Source of the DNA: Leucaena leucocephala
Lineage: Eukaryota > Streptophyta > Magnoliopsida > Fabales > Fabaceae
DNA length: 64,000 nt
NCBI GenBank assembly: GCA_037074615.1
Contig: CM073520.1
Location: 31,057,527 to 31,121,526, forward strand
Direction of reading: 5' to 3'
Below, one piece after another: positions 58,124 through 64,000 of this stretch (the stretch's first letter is position 1; every line of letters begins with the position of its first letter). The notes beneath the pieces are model-generated. The model did not search any database and was not told where the DNA came from. It worked only from the letters and a program-made list of their open reading frames with translations. The translations under genes were made by a program, and so were the position numbers.

Positions 58124-59830
58124 ATGCCAGGATCAAAGAGAGGTCGAGGTGGGAAAAGTCTTTCTGTTAGATCTAATGACAACACAAATAGCGGAGGTAC
58201 ATGCTCTACATCTCAATCAAGACATGTTATTTCACCTCTATTACTGCAACAACAACTTCAGGAAATACCTGTCAACTCTCCTTCTACTCCCCATACTCAA
58301 AATAGTAGCGCAGGTAAGTTTGTTTCAATTTTTTAATAATTGATTTACATTGCTTGTAACATTTAATTGTTCTAATTCAACTTCAATGATATGCTCTTCT
58401 ACTGCAATCAACAAGCGCAGGGGAGTTTACAAGTCTATTAATGTAAATTTAAAGACTACACAAGGAACAAAGATTCCAGTCAAATTTTCAGATTCCATGT
58501 CAAGAGCAATTGGTCCAGAAGCAAGAGACTTTTCTAATTATTATGGTTTAACTCTTACAACCACAATCTCTTTCAGGGATGGTGGAGGTAGTTGGAAGAA
58601 TATTTTTGAAAAATATGGTCAAGATATAATTTTAAAGATAAAGGTATTTATGTCAAATTTGTATACTTATTTTAGTTTATTTGTATTATTATATAAAGTG
58701 TTTATATTTATTTGTTTCAGGATAAATTTGAACCTGCTGATGAAATTACTGAAGAAAAGTTTCATATAGCTATATCAATTATTTTACAAAATGCATTCAG
58801 AAATTGGAAGAACAATTTGCACTCTCACTACAAGAAATATGAGACTGATGAAGATAGGTTGGCTGATCCTCCTCAAACTATTAGTTTTTAAGATTGGGAG
58901 TGGTTATTAATATATTTTAAGTCTGAAATATTTAAGGTATCTAACTATCCTTCTAAATAAATTATATTTTTTCAATTATTAAATTCTTATTAGTTACTAC
59001 ATTTTGTTGTAGAACAAAAGTATAAGGAACATGATAAATCGAGAAAAACAAATGACTAAACATACTTGTGGTCCTCGATCATTTGCAGAGATTGAGTATG
59101 CTACAGTAAGTTCAATCAATCATCACTATAATTTAAACTTTCAATCATTTTGTTTAAATCTAATTTTTGTATTTTCTTGTATGTTATTATTTTGTAGAGA
59201 GATCCTACTACTGGACGACGTATTCCTCCTGACAAGCTGTGGGAGATAACGCATACTAGGAAGACATTAGATAAACAAGTAGTATGGGCTGACCCACACT
59301 CTGAACAACTTCATGTACGCATTGTTATTTAATATCTTATTTTGATTTACTTTTATTTTTAATCTAATAGTTTTATGTTTTTATTATAGAGTCGTATGCA
59401 CGAACTTTCTCAACAACAAAACTAAGATTTAGAGAGTGATGCTTGAATGACGTCAGAGGAAATATTGGCGACAGTTCTTGGTGAGAGGTCAGGGTATGTA
59501 AGAGGGAAAGGGTATGGAGCAGAACCTTCAAGAAAGAGAAATCGCCCTCAATCTACTGATAGTTCTGTTGTGGAGAGTGTGCATGCCCAACTGCAGGAAG
59601 AGTTTGATAAAAAATTTCAAGAAGAGAGAGAAAAAATGGAGGCTGAGCGTGCAGTAGAGCGTGCAAAGATAGAAGAAAAGCGAAAAAAGATACAACAAGA
59701 GCGTTTGCAATTCGAGCAAAAACTAATGGAACAAATAGAGTAAAGAATACAAGCTCAATTCGCAGCCTTGATGCAGAAGGGACAACCACATGCGGCTACT
59801 TCTAGTTATAGTATTGAACCTTCTATATAA
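58124..59830 (+). pseudogene. CACTA TnpA-side protein, Transposase_24 (Ptta/En/Spm) family
   Basis: Exon pieces follow in order: MPGSKRGRGGKS with a Ser/Gln-rich region (58124), RRGVYKSINVNLKTTQGTKI and IGPEARDFSNYYGLT (58407), DKFEPADEITEEK and NAFRNWKNNLHSHYKK (58721), TCGPRSFAEIEYA (59013), DPTTGRRIPPDKLWEITHTR and WADPHSEQLH (59198), and a coiled-coil, Glu/Lys/Arg-rich tail starting GERSGYVRGKGYGAEPSRKR (59480-59830). This is the plant Transposase_24 family, thought to bind the subterminal repeats. Three conserved Gln/Trp codons are stops (TAA in ISF*DWEW, TAA in QQN*DLE, TGA in SDA*MTSEE) and one more Gln is TAA at 59741. Otherwise frames are open, so decay is fairly recent. Confidence 0.82.
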
Positions 59831-60017
59831 AATTTATGTATAAATTAAACAATTTTATTTAAATTTTAAATATGTCTTCATATTTTATACGATAATGAAA
59901 ATATTTATTAATATTATTATATTATAGTTTATTTAGTTATTTATTATTATATTGTATTTTTTCATATTACAGAAATTATAGGAAAAAATTTAAAAAATAA
60001 TATTAATTTTGTATCTT

Positions 60018-60275
60018 TAGGCGGCGACATCTTTGTCGCCATAGAATCAACTTTAGGCGGCGACATTTTTGTCGCCGCTAATTCCACTTTAGGCGGTGAC
60101 AAAGTGTCACCGCAGAATCACCTTTAGGCAGCGACAGTTTTGTCGCCGCTAATTCCATTTTCTTTGTCGCCTCAAAATCAACTTTAGGCGGCGACTTTCA
60201 ATTGTCGCCGCCAATATGTATAGGCGACAGTCTCATAGACGGTGACTTAGCGGCGACAAAATGTCGCCACTATAG
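60018..60275. repeat. 3' subterminal palindromic repeats of the CACTA element
   Basis: Five to seven hairpin units of about 45 bp, each GGCGGCGACA(N)4-6TGTCGCCGC followed by AATTCCACTTTA or AATCAACTTTA. One unit carries the paired change GGTGACA...TGTCACC, so the stem is kept. Confidence 0.85.
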
Positions 60276-60309
60276 GGATTAAGAGCTGAAATATATTTTT
60301 TTTGTAGTG

Positions 60310-62189
60310 CTCTCAAAAAATAACATATGATAGTCCCATATATTATCTTCTTTTATTTATAACATAACATATGCTCATAATTGTTCCCAAAATTGACCCC
60401 ATCGTTCATCCCTTCAACAATTCTTGTAAATCCTCTTGCATGTGTTATTTTCTTTATTTCCCCCCTATTTTCTATATTTTTTCTCTACTTTTATGTTAAA
60501 AAAATGTATCAAACCATAATATCGTTTGTCGAGAGCGATACTTTGTTAATGAAGGAGTTTAGAGGAATAATTTCTTTTTAATTTTTCATTCTTTATTGAT
60601 CCTACTTAAAAAAATGTAGCAGATAACACTTCAACTAGTCAACTCAGTATATTTGGTCAAGTAATAGTCAAACTGAACTAGGGTAATAGCCAGGGGATAT
60701 TGAACCCAAAAAATAACATCCACATTAAGTTCATGAGTAAAAACTTTTAAGGCAATTTTATACCTTAACACAATAAAAGATTATATAGATATCATATCAG
60801 CATATTTGTCAATTAACAGCTTTAATTGTGTGGAGGAGGATTGCTACGAAATAAAATTTCTAGAGTATATTAGATAAAAAAACTTTCAAGTGCGGGGTGC
60901 TCCTTTGGGAAAACTTCTGGAGAATTTAAGTACCTTAACCCTAAATTTAACTACCGGCACCAAAACCCTATAATACTAGATTTTACTAAAAATTAAGAGC
61001 ATGAATTGTTTTGTCAACTACTGGTACTTTTAATCTTAATAAAACATTTACAAAGGACTCATAAGACAAATCCAATTAAGAAAACGTTTAATAAGAGGAC
61101 TACTGATCTAACTGACAAATCCAGTACCTAACTACTTGGCATACTCCTCATGTTAATCTGGCCCTCCATGTATTTTTTTTCTTGGCAAACATTATTTAGC
61201 ACCAAAGGAAGTATATATACTATATTAAGCTATGCTTCATTGATTCATATATAGAATAAAACCAAAAACGTTTATTTAGGGTCGATTTTTTTTACAAAAG
61301 ATTTCGTATTAGTTAGAGTTGTAGATGTCTAAAAGGTTTTCATGGATCAATATTGCCCCAAGAGCATTGAGAAAGAAACAATGTCACCTCCATCAGTTAA
61401 AAATATTAATGGACATTAGTTTTTTAACAGTTAATATTAGTATTTTAATGCATGGTAAATGAAATTTTGTTTCTTTTATAATACTTCCGAGATAATATTG
61501 ATCCATAGAAAATTTCTAAATGCTCATAGCTCTTACGCAAAAATTTATAGAGCAAAATTGAACGTTAACTCAACCAAATACAGATACATATAAATGAACC
61601 ATATACAACTAGGTTTTGATAACTAACTATATCTTGTTTCATGAACCAAACTTAAATAACTTTTCGATGAAGAATACTCTTTTAGTATATAGGGTTTCTT
61701 AAAAACAAGACAACCTTTTAACAAGTGTACATTTAGTTATAACCCTTCATAATAATTAAAATCCCTAAATAAGTCGTTTTAAAAAAAAATTGAACATACG
61801 TTGCCAATATCCCAAATTAAATCGTCTTTATACATGTTAAAATCAATATTCCCTACTCACTATATATATACACATAATTAATGAGAAATCAATATCTATA
61901 ATTTATAGGGGCGTATATATATACCCAAATGCCAAGTTAAGGCCTATATATATATATATATATATCCTAGAATGATGAAAAAATGTGTCATATCCTAGAA
62001 TGATGAAAAAAATGTGTCAAACTCTATGTAATCCAAAAAGAAGTGTATTAAAATAATTATTTTTTAAATTATTTACTTTAGTAATTACTTTAGTTCTAGT
62101 TATCATCCATCAAACTCAGACACGATTCAGAATGTGGTTTTTTTTGTTGATTTTTTCAAAGTTATGGACTGTTACGTTGTATGTATCTC
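60310..62189. other. AT-rich spacer without recognised genes
   Basis: AT-rich throughout. A 24-bp stretch TATCCTAGAATGATGAAAAA is directly repeated at about 61963 and 61990. An (AT)n run lies at 61939-61964. No protein similarity noticed. Confidence 0.45.
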
Positions 62190-62400
62190 ATGGGGTTGGG
62201 GTGTCTAATATGCTTTTGGTGCTGTCCCCTATATTTTCCCTAAAATTACTCTAATTTTCCAAGTCTACATAAAATGAGTAAAATTTTGCTATGTTATAAT
62301 CACAAAATGATTTTATAGATTCTTTTTAGTTTATAGTATTGGGAAGTTGGAGAAATTTTAACGATAACACCAAAGATACATTAGACAACCCCAATCTGTT
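62190..62400. mobile_element. Foldback repeat, about 210 bp
   Basis: GGGGTTGGGGTGTCTAATAT followed by GCTTTTGGTGCTGTC at 62193 pairs with the reverse complement of GATAACACCAAAGATACATT and AGACAACCCCAAT at 62361-62397. Stem is imperfect. Flanking DNA also has near-identical TGGACTGTTRYGTTGTATGT words at 62165 and 62430, so a small direct duplication surrounds it. Confidence 0.5.
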
Positions 62401-62508
62401 TTTATTTACTCATATTTTTTAATTAAGTTCTGGACTGTTGTATGTATCTTACAAGAGAATCTGGTCCCCACCAATAATGTCATCAATACTGTTGTTGTAT
62501 GTTATTTA

Positions 62509-63028
62509 GGGCCCGTTTGGATAGGATTTTAAAAATGGGCTTATGAAAAAAAGGGCTTTTGAACAGATTATAGAAAAGGGCTTTGGAGAAGAGATTATGA
62601 AAAAAAAAAGTGGTTTTGAATAAATGAGTGTTTGGATAGTTATTTATAGAAGGGATTTTATTATTGGTAAATTACAAAAAAGGGTATGAGTATTAAATGA
62701 GGAGAGATAAGAGATAAGAGGAGAGAGGAGAGAGGGTGTAAGAAAGAAAATAGAGAAAAAGTAGGAGAGAGGAGAGAGAGTGTAAGAAAAAGTAGGAGAG
62801 AGGGTGTAAGAAAAAGTAGGGGTAATATAGTAATTAGTTAGTTCAAACGTGGTTTACTGTTCCAAAAGCTACTCTGACCAGCTTTTCTGAAACCTTGGTT
62901 TTAAACCAGAGTTTAGTCCAAAAGCCCGTTTGAACAAATATGACTGTTTGTTTTAAAATTTCTCCAAACCTAGGTTTTGAGCCAAACCTTAGTTTAAAAC
63001 CAAGGTTTGGATTTTTCCAAACAGGCAC
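62509..63028 (-). mobile_element. MITE copy E, 520 bp, TTA target duplication
   Basis: Starts GGGCCCGTTTGGATAGGATT and ends TTTCCAAACAGGCAC, flanked by TTA at 62506-62508 and 63029-63031. Orientation opposite to copies A, C and D. GAGAGAGG-rich block at 62700-62810 is an expanded microsatellite. Confidence 0.85.
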
Positions 63029-63159
63029 TTAATGTTTTGGCTTTTACTGATACACGTTTTTCACGAAACAATGGAAAGTCTGCGTACATACAATTCGGCT
63101 TTTGTCATCCTCGTGCTATTCATCATTCCTAATCCGTCTGTATATATATGGATGTTTAC

Positions 63160-63674
63160 AACACCTCAAAATTTAAGTTTAAGTAAAAGCTAGATTTTAA
63201 AAATTTTTAAAATAAATAATTATATTTATTTAAACGAGCTTTTAGATTAAATTATGATTTAAAATTAAGGTTTCATATAAGTTAGTCAGAGTAGTTTATA
63301 GAATAGTAAAAGAGCTTATGAACTAACTAATTAGTATATTATCCCTACTTTTTCTTACATCATCTCTCATCTCTCATACTTTTTCTTATATCCTCTCTCA
63401 TCTCTCATACTTTTTCTTACACTCTCTCTCTTTTCTTTTCTTACACCCTCTCTTCTCTCTCCTCTCTTCTCTTATCTCTCCCCATTTAATACTCATACTA
63501 TTTTTCATAATTTTCCAATAATAAAAATAATTCTGGAAATAACTATCCAAACACTCATTTATTCAAAACTACTTTATTTTTTTATAAGCTCTTCTCCAAA
63601 AGTAATTTTCTAAAAGCTGCCCAAAAGCCTTTTTTTTAATAAGTCCGTTTCCAAAATTTTATCCAAACGGACCC
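63160..63674 (+). mobile_element. MITE copy F
   Basis: Family words in order (AAATAAATAATTATATTTAT, CT-rich block 63355-63480, CCAAACACTCATTTATTCA), ending TATCCAAACGGACCC. The left end is worn. Confidence 0.75.
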
Positions 63675-63684
63675 TATATATATA

Positions 63685-64000
63685 GGGCCGGTTTGGTTTC
63701 ATTGTAAACTATAGTTTTAGAAGCCCTTTTAGGCAAAACTTTGGTTTGAAAAAATTTTAAAACAAACAGTCATATTTGTTCAAAATAGCTTTTGGATTAA
63801 ACTATGGTTTAAAACCATGATTTTAGATAAGCTGGTTAGAGTAGCTTATAGAACAGTAAAAGAGCTTATGAACTAACTAATTACTATATCACCCTTACTT
63901 TTTCTTACACCTTCTCTCCTCTCTCCTACTTTTTCTTACACCATCTTTCCTTTCTTTTTTTACACCCTCTCTCCTCTCTCCTCTCCTCTATTATATCTTC
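63685..64000 (+). mobile_element. MITE copy G, cut by the window end
   Basis: Starts GGGCCGGTTTGGTTTCATTG ten bases after copy F ends. The family middle and CT-rich block are present; the far end is outside the window. Copies F and G form a head-to-tail pair. Confidence 0.75.

Larger units (their letters stand above)
54898..60309 (+). mobile_element. CACTA (En/Spm-type) transposon, 5.4 kb, internally deleted
   Basis: Starts CACTACAAGAAAT and ends TTTTTTTGTAGTG, the inverted CACTACAAAAAA ends of the superfamily. Both subterminal zones carry many copies of a palindromic GGCGACA...TGTCGCC word. Inside, in order, are the C-terminal half of a TNP2-type transposase (DUF4218 and DUF4216) and a Transposase_24 (TnpA-side) gene, both plus strand and both with stops. 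The transposase catalytic domain (Transposase_21) is absent; only about 750 bp of AT-rich DNA separates the 5' subterminal zone from DUF4218. The 3-bp flanks TAT and CTC do not match. Non-autonomous as it stands. Confidence 0.85.

Noticed and set aside
59528..59789. Minus-strand frames rich in Leu and Phe
   Set aside because: Antisense shadow of the Glu/Lys-rich coiled-coil end of the Transposase_24 gene.
54895..60312. 3-bp target duplication of the CACTA element
   Set aside because: Flanks read TAT and CTC; no shift of the ends by a base or two makes them match.

Overview
This is AT-rich nuclear DNA of a flowering plant, almost certainly a eudicot. The evidence is short exons split by long AT-rich introns, plant-type protein families (a RING-less MAT1, a GOLVEN/RGF peptide precursor, relics of KTF1, a phage-type RNA polymerase, an RAX-type MYB and an ABAP1/ARIA gene), and many nested plant transposons. 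The species cannot be named from sequence alone. All exon structures were worked out by eye from splice signals and reading frame; no alignment or search was run.

Two loci look like live genes. A minus-strand root meristem growth factor (RGF/GOLVEN/CLEL) precursor lies at 10504-12592. A plus-strand MAT1 gene (CDK-activating-kinase assembly factor) has its coding exons at 32190-35875. The peptide gene has an unusual 495-nt intron: its length is a multiple of three, it has no stop codon, and it holds a second, diverged RGF-like motif.

Layout. 1-4528: a KTF1/SPT5-like pseudogene (minus) split inside an exon by a 3.8-kb solo LTR with a 5-bp target duplication. 4529-9404: repeat-rich DNA with a worn hAT element and a MITE. 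10504-12592: the RGF gene. 13939-15271: two MITEs. 15272-20060: AT-rich, with an LTR-like stretch. 20068-22860: a worn LINE holding a perfect 398-bp solo LTR. 23403-29335: an old Copia element on the minus strand with both LTRs, PBS and PPT. 29439-30218: an intact-ended hAT MITE. 31320-35875: MAT1. 36753-37210: an element with ~100-bp inverted repeats. 38922-39746: exon 1 of an RPOT pseudogene. 40394-43543: a hAT-type element flanked by an identical 8-bp duplication that encloses five exons of an ABAP1/ARIA gene (a Pack-hAT candidate). 43560-46415: Gypsy integrase remains and an inverted LTR. 46917-51720: an RAX-type MYB pseudogene whose second intron holds another 3.75-kb solo LTR of the family seen at 527. 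51741-54897: a MITE and a diverged LTR relative. 54898-60309: a CACTA element with two decayed genes. 60310-64000: AT-rich DNA ending in three MITEs of the family scattered through the window.

Two themes stand out. The first is gene debris produced or broken by transposons, with many premature stops at Trp and Gln codons, as expected of methylated DNA losing cytosines. The second is a long-LTR family, present in at least four copies, carrying internal tandem repeats and an antisense tRNA-like module.
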